Assembly: GCF_900492205.1 (NCBI RefSeq)
Contig: NZ_UEYQ01000001.1
Span: 552,001 to 616,000 of the forward strand
Source of the DNA: Ciceribacter sp. T2.26MG-112.2
GTDB lineage: Bacteria > Pseudomonadota > Alphaproteobacteria > Rhizobiales > Rhizobiaceae
Reading direction: 5' to 3'
Length of the DNA stretch: 64,000 bases
A program made the position numbers and the translations under genes. A model generated the notes under the pieces. The model was given only the letters and a program-made list of their open reading frames with translations, was not told the DNA's origin and did not search any database. This document shows, piece after piece, positions 30,602-38,961 of the stretch. Every line of letters starts with the position of its first letter. The first letter of the stretch is position 1.

Positions 30602-31230
30602 GCCGTGACCTCCCGCTTCGCTGCCGGTGGGTCCGCTCCGTCAATGATCGTCGCCGGACGCCCGGCAAGCCGGAGCGTGCGTCTGGCCAGCCGTCTCGCC
30701 TCCGCCTCGGAATGGGTGACCAGGATGACCGTCGGGCGGGTTTCGGCAATGAGCGCCTCGGTCAGTTCCAGCATTTCCTCCGCCGTCTGCAGATCGAGCG
30801 AGACATAGGGCTCATCCATGACGAGAAGTGCGGGACGCCCGGCAAAGGCGCGCGCCAGTGCCAGTCGCCGCTGCTGGCCAAGCGACAGCTGGCCAGGGAA
30901 GAGCCCGGCCTTGTCGGCGATGCCGATGCGTTCGAGTGCGCCGCGCGCCGCCTGCTCCCCAAGCGTCGGATGCACCAGGGTGAGGTTCTGCAGCGCGCTG
31001 CGCCAGGGCAGCAGCACAGGCTCCTGGAAGACCAAGGCGATGTTCGACGGTCGGACGATCTCACCCTCGAAAGCCTCGTCGATGCCGGCGATCAGCCGGA
31101 GCAGCGTCGACTTGCCGATCCCCGAAGCCCCGAGGATCGCAACCGTCTCGCCATCCGCCACTTCGAAGCGAATGTCGCGCAGGATCTCGGTCTCGCCGAA
31201 TGCCTTGCGTTCGACGTCGATCTTGATCAT
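30598..31230 (-). CDS. ABC ATPase, nitrate/sulfonate/taurine importer type (SsuB-like)
   Basis: The product has 210 residues, short for the family. Walker A GASGIGKST lies near residues 33-41, the Q-loop is VFQEPVLLPW, the signature LSLGQQRRLALARA replaces LSGGQ, and Walker B is LLVMDEPYVSLD. It belongs with the permease and binding protein upstream as a three-part importer. Overlaps of four bases on each side show it is co-translated with its permease and with the quinoprotein-type ATPase. The substrate is unknown. Confidence 0.87.
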   Translation of the reverse strand: MIKIDVERKAFGETEILRDIRFEVADGETVAILGASGIGKSTLLRLIAGIDEAFEGEIVRPSNIALVFQEPVLLPWRSALQNLTLVHPTLGEQAARGALERIGIADKAGLFPGQLSLGQQRRLALARAFAGRPALLVMDEPYVSLDLQTAEEMLELTEALIAETRPTVILVTHSEAEARRLARRTLRLAGRPATIIDGADPPAAKREVTA

Positions 31231-31988
31231 GCCGTCCTCCAGGCCCGCGCCCGGCGCTCGAGCGGCTGCAGGATCAACGCCTCGACGATCAGCATGACGA
31301 TGATGAAGGTCAGCGAATAGACCAGCACCATGGCAACATCAAACAGTTGGAAATAGAAGTGGATCTGGAAGCCGATGCCGCTGGAGCGGCCGAGAAATTC
31401 AACCACCAACACGATCTTCCAGATGACCGCGATGCCGGCGCGCGCGGCCCCTGCGATATAGGGAGCCAATTGCGGAACGACGACATGACGCAGCCGCGCT
31501 AGCGACGACATGCGATAGACCTTGGCCATGGCATCGAGATTGGGATCGAGCGCGCGGGCGCCCTCGCGGATCAGCGTGGCGACATTCGGGATCTTGTTGA
31601 GCACCACGGCGATGATCGCCGCCGTCTCGTTGAGACCGATCCACAGATAGCAGAGCACGATCAGCACCAGCGCCGGAAGATTGAGAAACACCACCAGCCA
31701 GGGGTCGAGCCAGCGATCGAAGGCGGGATAGCGCCCCATCAGGAAACCCAGCGCCACGCCGATCGCCATGGCCGGCACGAAGGCCATCACCACACGCCCG
31801 AGCGTCATGGCGAGATGATAAGGCAGCGCGCCAGAGCCAGCCGCGCGGGCAAAGGGTTCGCCGAGCGCCCATGGCTGCGGCAGGATGCTCGCATCCGCCG
31901 TCAGCGCCGCCGCGCCGACCCAGACCAGCAGGAGCAGGCCGAGCGACAGCGCGCGAACAATTGACGGATGGCGGGCAAACTCACTCAA
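31227..31988 (-). CDS. ABC importer permease, SsuC/TauC-like
   Basis: The product has about 253 residues. I chose a TTG start at 31988 (MSEFARHPSIV), which overlaps the binding-protein stop by eight bases. Longer in-frame starts lie deep within the upstream gene. There are six membrane segments and the inner-membrane importer loop pattern (REGARALDPNLDAMAKVYRMSS...VVVPQLAPYIAGAARAGIAVIWK). It forms an importer with the genes on either side. Confidence 0.83.
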   Translation of the reverse strand: MSEFARHPSIVRALSLGLLLLVWVGAAALTADASILPQPWALGEPFARAAGSGALPYHLAMTLGRVVMAFVPAMAIGVALGFLMGRYPAFDRWLDPWLVVFLNLPALVLIVLCYLWIGLNETAAIIAVVLNKIPNVATLIREGARALDPNLDAMAKVYRMSSLARLRHVVVPQLAPYIAGAARAGIAVIWKIVLVVEFLGRSSGIGFQIHFYFQLFDVAMVLVYSLTFIIVMLIVEALILQPLERRARAWRTA

Positions 31989-32952
31989 GATGCAGGAACA
32001 CTCCCTCCGGAAGCGTCGTCGCCTTGCCGACGAGTTCCTCGCCGCCAAGTTCCGCCATCAGCGTGAGGAAGCGATCGGCAGCCGCTTCGTCGATCGGCTT
32101 GCCACTCGGGATTCCGGCTCGATACCCGTCGCGCAAGGCAACGAACTCGGCGTCGTCCGCTGCGTTCATCATTCCGCGCAGACCCTCCCAGGCTTGGTCG
32201 TCGGTGCGCAGCAGTTCCTTCGCCCCCACGGAGGCCTTGTAGAGCCCTTGCGCCACCTCGGGATGTGCCTTGACGAATTCGCCCTTCAGCACATAGCCCA
32301 GGAGCGGAGTATCGGGGTCCAGCCCGAGTTCGGTCGCCGCGTCTGCGACGGTCACCAGATCCCGCATACCCTTGGCCTTCATCTTGGCGAGGAAATGCCA
32401 GAAATTGATCGCCGCCGCGGTCTCGCCGGACAAGGCCGACTTGAAGATCAGCGGCGGCGCGGCGAACACCTGTTCGGTCTCCTTGGCGAGATCCATGCCA
32501 TGCTTCTTGGTCGCATAGGCACGAAGGATCAGCCAGCTCTTGTCGAGCGGCCCTCCGGCAATGCCGATCTTTTGCCCCTTCAGATCGTCGAGCGCCTTGA
32601 CCGGGCTGTCGTCCTTGACGACCAGTCCGCCGACAGCCCGCGAATAGGGGATGAAGACATAATCCTTGCCGGCGGCGCGCTGATAGGCGACCCAGATCCA
32701 GTCGGCCACCATGGTATCGGCCTCGCCGCCCTCGAAGGCGACGCGCGTCGCGCCGTTGTCGGCATAGTCCTGCACCGCCATCTCGAACCCGTTCGTCTTG
32801 TCGAGCGCGTTCGCCTTGATCGTGGTGATTTCCCAGTTGACCGTGCCGGACGCCAGCATGGCCGCCCGCAGTTTCGGCAGATCCCCGGCCAGAGCCGGCG
32901 AAAGGCCGAGCGCCAAAAGGCCCGTCGCCAAGAAACGTCCCAGTTTACCCAT
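31981..32952 (-). CDS. Periplasmic substrate-binding protein, SsuA/TauA-like
   Basis: The product has about 323 residues from the ATG at 32952, preceded by GGGAGG at correct spacing. The signal peptide is MGKLGRFLATGLLALGLSPALA. The mature part shows the NMT1/SsuA-like pattern (YADNGATRVAFEGGEADTMVADWIW; LKGQKIGIAGGPLDKSW). Such proteins bind sulfonates, taurine, nitrate analogues or thiamine precursors. Its place inside a lanthanide/quinoprotein operon suggests a ligand linked to that pathway, but nothing in the sequence names it. Confidence 0.85.
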   Translation of the reverse strand: MGKLGRFLATGLLALGLSPALAGDLPKLRAAMLASGTVNWEITTIKANALDKTNGFEMAVQDYADNGATRVAFEGGEADTMVADWIWVAYQRAAGKDYVFIPYSRAVGGLVVKDDSPVKALDDLKGQKIGIAGGPLDKSWLILRAYATKKHGMDLAKETEQVFAAPPLIFKSALSGETAAAINFWHFLAKMKAKGMRDLVTVADAATELGLDPDTPLLGYVLKGEFVKAHPEVAQGLYKASVGAKELLRTDDQAWEGLRGMMNAADDAEFVALRDGYRAGIPSGKPIDEAAADRFLTLMAELGGEELVGKATTLPEGVFLHLE

Positions 32953-33042
32953 CGCGCGTCCTCCCACGGCTTACCGCCGCCTTCCCGGTTCCTGTCCGGC
33001 CGATCTCTATGCGATTCGTCCGCCCAGCGGCCAACGTCTCGC

Positions 33043-33300
33043 CTATTCCTTGCGTTTCTCCGCCACAGTCAAGTCGGCCTTCAGATCCATGTCATACTGG
33101 CCGTCGGCGCAGAAAACATCATCGAGCTCGAAACCCTCGCCATCGGCCTCGATATTGGCCGGATCGACCTCGCATTGCATGGTCTTCAGCATGGCCTGGA
33201 TCGCCGTCACCTTCTCCGCTGGTACTTCCTGTGCCCCGGCTGCCACGGGCAGGGTCAAAAAGGCGGCAACAAGCAGGTACTTCATCGTGCTGATCTTCAT
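33043..33300 (-). CDS. Small secreted protein of the quinoprotein cluster, PepSY-like tail
   Basis: The product has about 85 residues. Among three nearby ATGs I chose 33300, because GAGGG lies nine bases upstream of it. A signal peptide ends near AAGAQ. The mature chain has two cysteines (MQCEVD and DVFCADGQYDMDL); the second segment resembles the strand pattern of PepSY domains. It lies between the importer binding protein and another small exported protein. The function is unknown. Confidence 0.7.
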   Translation of the reverse strand: MKISTMKYLLVAAFLTLPVAAGAQEVPAEKVTAIQAMLKTMQCEVDPANIEADGEGFELDDVFCADGQYDMDLKADLTVAEKRKE

Positions 33301-33327
33301 CGTCTTCATCCCTCTGTCGATGTTGGC

Positions 33328-33783
33328 TTACTGGATCGAAATCGTGATCTTCTGGCTGTCGCTCGTGGTATTTGGAATGCGAACCTCATAGGAACCCGGC
33401 TTGATCGCAATGAACGACATGGTCGCGACGCCCGCCTGGTCGAACTCGAGGCTATCGATTGCCATCGGGCGAACCTCGATCCCGTTGATGACGATCTCGT
33501 TCATCCAGATCGCCCGGAAGAACGGAGCACCGGTAATCGCAAGCTCGGCCGAACCGTCCGCCGTGATCTTCATCTCGTAATAGGCGCCGGATTGCAGCGC
33601 CACATCGCCCTTGGCGAGCGGCTGGCCAGAGGCGAGCGTGATCTCGATCGGCTCGCCGCGATTGCATTTGGCCAGAAGTCCGGCAAAGCCGAGCTTGTCG
33701 CACAGCGGTGAAGCCGCAGCCGGAGCCAGGGTAACGGTCGAAGTGACCAGTGCGGCGAAAGCCGCGATAACAATTTTGCGCAT
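33328..33783 (-). CDS. Secreted protein of unknown function in the quinoprotein/lut-like operon
   Basis: The product has 151 residues from the ATG at 33783, after GGGAGGA. The signal peptide ends near APAAAS. The mature part has two cysteines near the N-terminus (PLCDKL, AKCNRGEP) and a beta-rich remainder ending TTSDSQKITISIQ, like a small cupredoxin-like or Ig-like fold. Exported proteins of unknown function occupy the same place in methylotroph lanthanide clusters (lutB/lutC there). The exact correspondence is not established. Confidence 0.72.
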   Translation of the reverse strand: MRKIVIAAFAALVTSTVTLAPAAASPLCDKLGFAGLLAKCNRGEPIEITLASGQPLAKGDVALQSGAYYEMKITADGSAELAITGAPFFRAIWMNEIVINGIEVRPMAIDSLEFDQAGVATMSFIAIKPGSYEVRIPNTTSDSQKITISIQ

Positions 33784-33818
33784 GAAATCCTCCCAATATC
33801 GTTTTGATTGGTAACTGG

Positions 33819-34793
33819 TCAGTTCGGCGCGACGACCACTCCCCAGGGCTGTTCGCCGACGGGAACGGAACGGATGACCTTTTCGGCCTTCACGTCGATG
33901 ATGCTGACGTCGTTGGAATTGCCGTTGGTGACCACGAGAAACTCCTCGCCGGGCGTGAACGCCATCTGCCAGACCCGCTGGCCGACGAGCAGATAGTCCA
34001 GAACCTCGTCGGTCTTGCCGTCGATCATCGCGACGCGATTGGCCGGACCGAGCGCGACGAAGACCCGCGAGCCGTCGCTGGTCGCCTTGACCCCGACCGG
34101 CTGCAACCACTCCGGCAGAACGCCCGGCACCTCGAAGGTGATCTTCTTGTCGACCTTCGGCGCCTCCGTGCCGAGATTGATGACCGAAACGGTCCCGCCG
34201 ATCTCCGCACTGACATAGAGCTTCTTGCCGTCGGCGGTGAACTCGGCATAGCGCGGCCGCTGGTCGACCAGCACATTGTGGACGATCTCGTAGGTCGAGG
34301 TGTCGATGAAATGCGCCATGTTCGTCGTTTCGGACGTGTTGATCAGCGTCTTGGCGTCGGGGCTGACGGCAACGCCCTCCGGCTCGACCCCGACCGGGAT
34401 TTCCGCCAGGACCTGATAGGTCTTGACGTCGACGACGGTCACCAGGTTGTCGTCCTCATTGGCGACATAGAGCGGATTTCCGGAAGGATTGAGCGCGAAG
34501 AGTTCCGGGTCGGGACCCGACGGCAGGGTACGGATCTCCTTGTAGGTTTCCGGGTCGAAAACGCGGACGGTATCGTCGTCGGAAGCGCAGACATAGAGCT
34601 CCTTGCCGTCGGGGCTGATGGTGATGCCGCGCGGCCGGTTGCCGGCGGGGAACTCGGCGATCTTCTCCCAGGTCTTGCTGTCGAGGACGGTGACCGTATT
34701 GCCCCGTTCATTGGTGACGAACACCTTGTTGGCAAGCGCGGGCTCGCTCGCCAGAATGGCGGCGGGCAGGATCATCCAGGCGTATTTCAGCAT
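33819..34793 (-). CDS. YVTN-type beta-propeller protein, PQQ-catabolism-associated (LutD-like)
   Basis: The product has 324 residues with a signal peptide (ends EPALA) and about seven repeats of the form VFVTNERGNTVTVLDSKTWEKIAEFPAGNRPRGI. This family occurs with PQQ-dependent dehydrogenases, and in Methylorubrum it corresponds to a lanthanide-cluster propeller. Its ATG lies one base after the stop of the upstream binding-protein gene (TAG-A-ATG), so the two are tightly coupled. A second propeller is encoded at 37131-38105. Confidence 0.87.
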   Translation of the reverse strand: MLKYAWMILPAAILASEPALANKVFVTNERGNTVTVLDSKTWEKIAEFPAGNRPRGITISPDGKELYVCASDDDTVRVFDPETYKEIRTLPSGPDPELFALNPSGNPLYVANEDDNLVTVVDVKTYQVLAEIPVGVEPEGVAVSPDAKTLINTSETTNMAHFIDTSTYEIVHNVLVDQRPRYAEFTADGKKLYVSAEIGGTVSVINLGTEAPKVDKKITFEVPGVLPEWLQPVGVKATSDGSRVFVALGPANRVAMIDGKTDEVLDYLLVGQRVWQMAFTPGEEFLVVTNGNSNDVSIIDVKAEKVIRSVPVGEQPWGVVVAPN

Positions 34794-34794
34794 T

Positions 34795-35982
34795 CTATCC
34801 TCCAAAGGCGCGGCAGGCGGTTTCGGGTGCATCCGTGCCCAGTGTGTCGAGCGGCGAATACTGGTGCAGGTAGCCGTCCTGCGGCGAGACGGAGACGGTG
34901 ATGCGGCCATCGCCGAGCAGGATCGGCTGGCGCAACTGGCCGTTCCAGGGGCGGAAGGTCAGCTTCTGCCCCTTGAACGCGGCGATCTCGAAATCCTTCG
35001 ACAGCAGGAAAGACCGGATCGTTCCGGCGTCAGCCTTGCCCGATCGCGTCACGGCCTCGCCGATCACCCGCATGGCAAGCCAGGCCTGATAATCCTCGTC
35101 ACGGGCGCCCCGCCCCGTCAGCTTTTCGAAACGGCGCTGGAATTGCGTGGCGCCCCAGGATTCATGCGCCTGGTGCCAGGTGAGCGGCATCAGGCCGGCC
35201 GAACCCGCGACGGGACGCGGGTCCCAGGAATGATAAGGCAGATAGGCGGCAAAAACGTCGGTCTCGTCGGCCGCGACCGTCACGTCATGCTCCTCGGCCT
35301 CCTGCATGAAGACGGGGATCTGCTTCTGCACCAGGACATGGCCGGTATCGGTACGCCGCGCGCCGCCGGTATCGACGAATTCGCGCTCCTCGACGATCTT
35401 CGCGCCGAATTTTGTTGCCGACTTTCGGTAGCTGTCGGCCAGCAGCTTGTCCTCGGGATGCGAACCGTGCACCAGCAAAATGCGCGACCATTTCTTCCAC
35501 ATCAGGAATTGAACGACGCTGTCGGTGATCATCTGCCGGCTCGGCGCCACATGCAGGACATTCGCCCGGCACTCCGCGTCGCGCAGCGCCTCGTCGCGCG
35601 CGCCCGCATTTAGAATGAGCATGTCCGGCCCGGCCCGATCGGCCAGCGCCTTCAGCGTCTCGCCATCGGCAATGACCGCGACCAGCCGTATGCCGGCGGC
35701 CTTGAGCTCATCCAGCGCCGCTCCCGCCTGGTCCGGCGGAACGGCCTTGGTGGTCAACTGATAGTCCATGCCGGTAAAGGCACCGGTGGTGCGGTTGTCT
35801 TCGTTGCCGAGCGTCGCACCGGCAAAACCGAGATCGGCGGGAGCAACATCCAGCCGGGAGATAGGCGGCAGCTTTGTGAGATCGACACGCAGGACGGCTG
35901 TTTTCACCTCCTCGGCCGACGCGGTCTGCGTTGACATCAAGGCAGCCCAAAGGATGGCGAGCGTTAGCCGCGGAATAGACAT
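34795..35982 (-). CDS. ABC binding protein, PQQ-dependent alcohol dehydrogenase system (LutA/PedD-type)
   Basis: The product has about 395 residues. The ATG at 35982 has GGGAGG nine bases upstream, so I preferred it over the ATG at 36015. The signal peptide is MSIPRLTLAILWAALMSTQTASA. The body resembles type I periplasmic binding proteins (branched-chain amino acid receptor-like) in the subfamily linked to quinoprotein dehydrogenases. It heads the minus-strand operon that runs to 29082. In methylotrophs the equivalent gene opens the lanthanide-uptake cluster. The ligand is not proven. Confidence 0.86.
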   Translation of the reverse strand: MSIPRLTLAILWAALMSTQTASAEEVKTAVLRVDLTKLPPISRLDVAPADLGFAGATLGNEDNRTTGAFTGMDYQLTTKAVPPDQAGAALDELKAAGIRLVAVIADGETLKALADRAGPDMLILNAGARDEALRDAECRANVLHVAPSRQMITDSVVQFLMWKKWSRILLVHGSHPEDKLLADSYRKSATKFGAKIVEEREFVDTGGARRTDTGHVLVQKQIPVFMQEAEEHDVTVAADETDVFAAYLPYHSWDPRPVAGSAGLMPLTWHQAHESWGATQFQRRFEKLTGRGARDEDYQAWLAMRVIGEAVTRSGKADAGTIRSFLLSKDFEIAAFKGQKLTFRPWNGQLRQPILLGDGRITVSVSPQDGYLHQYSPLDTLGTDAPETACRAFGG

Positions 35983-36107
35983 CGCCGGAATGACCTCCCA
36001 ATCCTCCTGACACATCTTAAAGTGGAGGATAGCAGCGAGGTTTATGGTGCGAAACCGATACTTATGGATCGTGGTATGACCGTCCCGGTGTGGTTAGGCT
36101 GGTCTGC
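35983..36107. promoter_or_regulatory. Divergent promoter region of the two quinoprotein-associated operons
   Basis: This 125-bp gap lies between a minus-strand operon (binding protein onward) and a plus-strand operon (DUF3280 onward). It contains the ribosome site of the former and AT-richer stretches around 36015-36080. I did not find the TTAAGT-N8-ACTTAC motif seen elsewhere in the cluster. No promoter hexamers stand out. Confidence 0.35.
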
Positions 36108-36617
36108 ATGCAGCGTATTCTGATAGCTCTCCTGCTGGCCCTCATGCCCGTGTTCGCGCTTGCCGCGCTGGACAAGCCTTTGATGCCGGGCGCCAAGGTC
36201 GCCTTTCTCGGCATCACCTTCATCGATACCTCGACGGAAGGGGCCTATGACGGCGAACGTCCGGACCAGACGGCGCGCACCCGGCTTCTGGAAGAAAGAA
36301 CGCGGCAGCGATTCGGCGAAGAGGGTTTCGTCCTTCTCGCCAATGATGCGATCGCGGACGAACTCGCCCGCACCACCAATCCCGCCGACTGCTACGGCTG
36401 CGAGCAACGCATGGCCGAGCGCCTCGGTGCCGACTATGTGCTGGTCGGCGAGGTGCAGAAGGTCTCCAACCTCATCCTGTCGATGAACCTGGTCCTGACC
36501 GACGTTAAGACCGGACAAACCCTGCGCGCCCTGGCCGTAGACATCCGTTCCAACACCGACGACAGCTGGCTGCGCGGGTTGAACTACATCTTCAAGAACC
36601 ACTTCTTCAAAAAGTGA
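36108..36617 (+). CDS. DUF3280/DUF2380-like secreted protein in the quinoprotein cluster
   Basis: The product has about 169 residues from the ATG at 36108, with a signal peptide ending FALAAL. The mature part looks like the DUF3280 family (KVAFLGITFIDTSTEGAY...ADCYGCEQRMAERLGADYVLVGEVQKVSNLILSMNLVLTDVKTG), with a CYGC pair. The fold resembles small periplasmic assembly proteins. It opens a four-gene plus-strand operon that ends in a SoxYZ-like carrier. The function is unknown. Confidence 0.8.
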   Translation: MQRILIALLLALMPVFALAALDKPLMPGAKVAFLGITFIDTSTEGAYDGERPDQTARTRLLEERTRQRFGEEGFVLLANDAIADELARTTNPADCYGCEQRMAERLGADYVLVGEVQKVSNLILSMNLVLTDVKTGQTLRALAVDIRSNTDDSWLRGLNYIFKNHFFKK

Positions 36618-36625
36618 GGATACCC

Positions 36626-37159
36626 ATGCGACGGCTGCCTACTATTCTGCTGACATTTCTTCTCTTCCTTCCGGCGATCGCCTTCGCCCACGGACCGACC
36701 CGGCAGAAGCTGTCCCTCGCCGTCGACGTCAAGGCGGCCCCGGCAGAGGTCTGGGCGGTGATCGGCAATTTCCAAGACATGAGCTGGCATCCGGCGGTCT
36801 TCAAATCGACGGGCACGGGCGACAATGCTATCGATGCAACGCGCGTCCTGACCCTTGGCAAGGAAGGCGGTCCGACAATCTCGGAACAGCTGTACAAGTA
36901 TGACGCGACGAAGATGACCTATTCCTACCGCATCACGGAGGTCGACGTCGCCGTGCTGCCGGTTACCAACTATTCGTCGCACCTGACAGTCACGCCCACG
37001 GCGAGCGGCGGGTCGCATATCGAATGGCGCGGCGCGTTTTATCGCGGCTATCCCAACAACGATCCGCCGGAAAACCTCAATGACGCGGCCGCAATCGCCG
37101 CCGTAACCGCGGTCTACAAGGCAGGCCTTGATGCGCTGGAAGCCAAGTTCGGCAAATAG
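36626..37159 (+). CDS. SRPBCC (START-like) family secreted protein
   Basis: The product has about 177 residues from the ATG at 36626. A signal peptide (MRRLPTILLTFLLFLPAIAFA) is followed by a polyketide-cyclase/START-like domain (VDVKAAPAEVWAVIGNFQDMSWHPAVF...HIEWRGAFYRGYPNNDPPENLND). Such domains bind hydrophobic ligands; the secreted form near quinoproteins has no assigned role. Its 3' end overlaps the next gene by 29 bases, showing coupling. Confidence 0.82.
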   Translation: MRRLPTILLTFLLFLPAIAFAHGPTRQKLSLAVDVKAAPAEVWAVIGNFQDMSWHPAVFKSTGTGDNAIDATRVLTLGKEGGPTISEQLYKYDATKMTYSYRITEVDVAVLPVTNYSSHLTVTPTASGGSHIEWRGAFYRGYPNNDPPENLNDAAAIAAVTAVYKAGLDALEAKFGK

Positions 37160-38105
37160 AACAGTCCTGTTCTGTCTCCTCGCGGCTCTTCTGGGGCCGC
37201 GTGAGGGTGTGGCCGACTATGCCTATGTGACCAATCAGTCCTCCAGCGACCTGAGCGTCATCGACCTTGAGCGGATGAAGGAGATCCGGCGGATCCCGGT
37301 ACCGGGAATGCCGGCCGGCGTCGCGGTTTCGCAGAAGCTTGGCGCCTTTTTCACGGTCAGCCCCGACAGCAAGACGATCCGGCGCTTCGGACTGGCGGAC
37401 GCAAATCCGCAAGTTGAACGCCAACTGGACGGCGGCCCGATCGGGATCGCGGTTGACGACAGGCGCCGCAGGATCTTCGTCTCCGACTGGTACAACGCCC
37501 GCGTCTGGGTTCTCGCCGCTGACGATCTGAGCCTGACGGCGACCTTGAACACAGGCAGCGCTCCGGCCGGTCTCGCCATTTCGCCCGACGGCCGCTGGCT
37601 GGCGACGGCCGATCGTGATTCCCACCAGATGTCGATCTTCGACGCGGATACACTTGCGCTCAGGCACCGCATCACTGTCGGTGAACGCCCCTTTGGTCTT
37701 GCCTTCGCACCCGACGGCCGTGTCTTTTCCGCAGATGTCGGCAGCAACACGGTCACCGCCGTCGATCCTGAAAGCGGCCGCGTCCTGGGTCGGGCAAAAA
37801 CCGGCGAGCGACCCTATGGCATCGCCTTTGCCACCGATCGCGGCTTCGTGACCAATCAGTATGGCGACAGCGTCACCGTCTTCGACGCAAGGACCTATGC
37901 AGAGGTTGGCGTGATCGATGTCGGCGGCTATCCCGAGGGCATAGACACGACCGCGGATGGGGCGCGCATCGCCGTCGCCAACTGGGACACCAATACCTTG
38001 TCGATCATCGATGCGAAAAGCCTGGAGGTGGTCGGGGAAATCGCCACGGGCGACGGTCCGCGCGCCTTCGGCCTGTTCCTCACCACAGATATGCCGAAGG
38101 AGTGA
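37131..38105 (+). CDS. Second YVTN beta-propeller protein of the cluster
   Basis: The product has 324 residues starting inside the SRPBCC gene (ATG at 37131, TTG at 37128). There is a signal peptide-like start (NRTVLFCLLAALLG) and six to seven propeller blades (DYAYVTNQSSSDLSVIDLERMKEIRRIPVPG...). It is only distantly similar to the propeller at 33819-34793, so the two are probably distinct families rather than a recent duplication. It is likely periplasmic. The role is unknown. Confidence 0.82.
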   Translation: MRWKPSSANRTVLFCLLAALLGPREGVADYAYVTNQSSSDLSVIDLERMKEIRRIPVPGMPAGVAVSQKLGAFFTVSPDSKTIRRFGLADANPQVERQLDGGPIGIAVDDRRRRIFVSDWYNARVWVLAADDLSLTATLNTGSAPAGLAISPDGRWLATADRDSHQMSIFDADTLALRHRITVGERPFGLAFAPDGRVFSADVGSNTVTAVDPESGRVLGRAKTGERPYGIAFATDRGFVTNQYGDSVTVFDARTYAEVGVIDVGGYPEGIDTTADGARIAVANWDTNTLSIIDAKSLEVVGEIATGDGPRAFGLFLTTDMPKE

Positions 38106-38109
38106 TGGC

Positions 38110-38961
38110 ATGCGCACGCTTTGCCTTCGTTTTTCCCTGCCCCTGTGCCTTTCCCTTGCCTTCGCCGTGGGAACGGTCCTGATCGGCCCCGCGAGCGCTG
38201 CCGAAGATGACCCTTGGCCAGCCATCCGGGAACAGCTCTATGGCAACCGACCGATCGCGCCCGGCGACGGAACGGTATCGCTGGAAGCGCCCTATCGCTC
38301 CGCAAACGATGCCAGAACGGTCATCGGCGCCACGCTCGCCGCTCCGGATGGCCAGTCGATACGCGCGGTGACCCTGGTGCTGGATGAGAACCCGATGCCG
38401 GTTTCCGCGGTCTTCCACCTGTCGCGACCGATGGCACGTTTCGCCTTCGAGGCGACCGTGCGGGTCAATGGTCCGACGCCGGTTCATGTCGTGGCGGAGT
38501 TGACCAATGGCGAACTCGTCTCCACCGAAGGCTTCGTGAAGACCTCCGGGCTGGGCGCCTGCGCGGCCCCTCCGGGCAGCGATCCCGCAATCGCGCTCGC
38601 GACTTTGGGCGACATGACGATCGACATCGGCCATGAGGCCCGCGGCTCGTCAAGCCTGCTGGGCGAGTTTTCACGCCTGCGGAACCAGCAGGCGTCGCTG
38701 AACCTTGGGATCAGCCATCCCAGCCACTCCGGCATGCAGATGGATCAGATCACCCTGCTTTTCATCCCCATGCGCTATGTCGAGACGATCAACATCGATC
38801 TGGACGGCCAGTCCTTCGTCGAGGTGACCGGGTCGATTTCGCTGAGCGAGAATCCGGAGTTCAGATTGTCGATACCGGCCGCGACCCAGGTGGTCGATGT
38901 GACGATGACGGACACGAACGGCACGGTGAGCCGCAAGACGCAGCGGCTGACGAGCTATTGA
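38110..38961 (+). CDS. SoxYZ-like carrier protein, quinoprotein-dehydrogenase-associated (copy 1)
   Basis: The product has 283 residues from the ATG at 38110, four bases after the propeller stop. The signal peptide ends near GPASAA. An N-terminal SoxY-like domain carries a conserved cysteine, Cys151, in SGLGACAAPPG, and is followed by a SoxZ-like domain (SHPSHSGMQMDQITLLFIPMRYVETINIDLDG). In sulfur oxidation SoxYZ carries substrates on a cysteine. The fused form near quinoproteins is thought to belong to a 'quinoprotein relay' of unknown chemistry. Its end overlaps the convergent rhodanese gene by seven bases. Confidence 0.87.
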   Translation: MRTLCLRFSLPLCLSLAFAVGTVLIGPASAAEDDPWPAIREQLYGNRPIAPGDGTVSLEAPYRSANDARTVIGATLAAPDGQSIRAVTLVLDENPMPVSAVFHLSRPMARFAFEATVRVNGPTPVHVVAELTNGELVSTEGFVKTSGLGACAAPPGSDPAIALATLGDMTIDIGHEARGSSSLLGEFSRLRNQQASLNLGISHPSHSGMQMDQITLLFIPMRYVETINIDLDGQSFVEVTGSISLSENPEFRLSIPAATQVVDVTMTDTNGTVSRKTQRLTSY

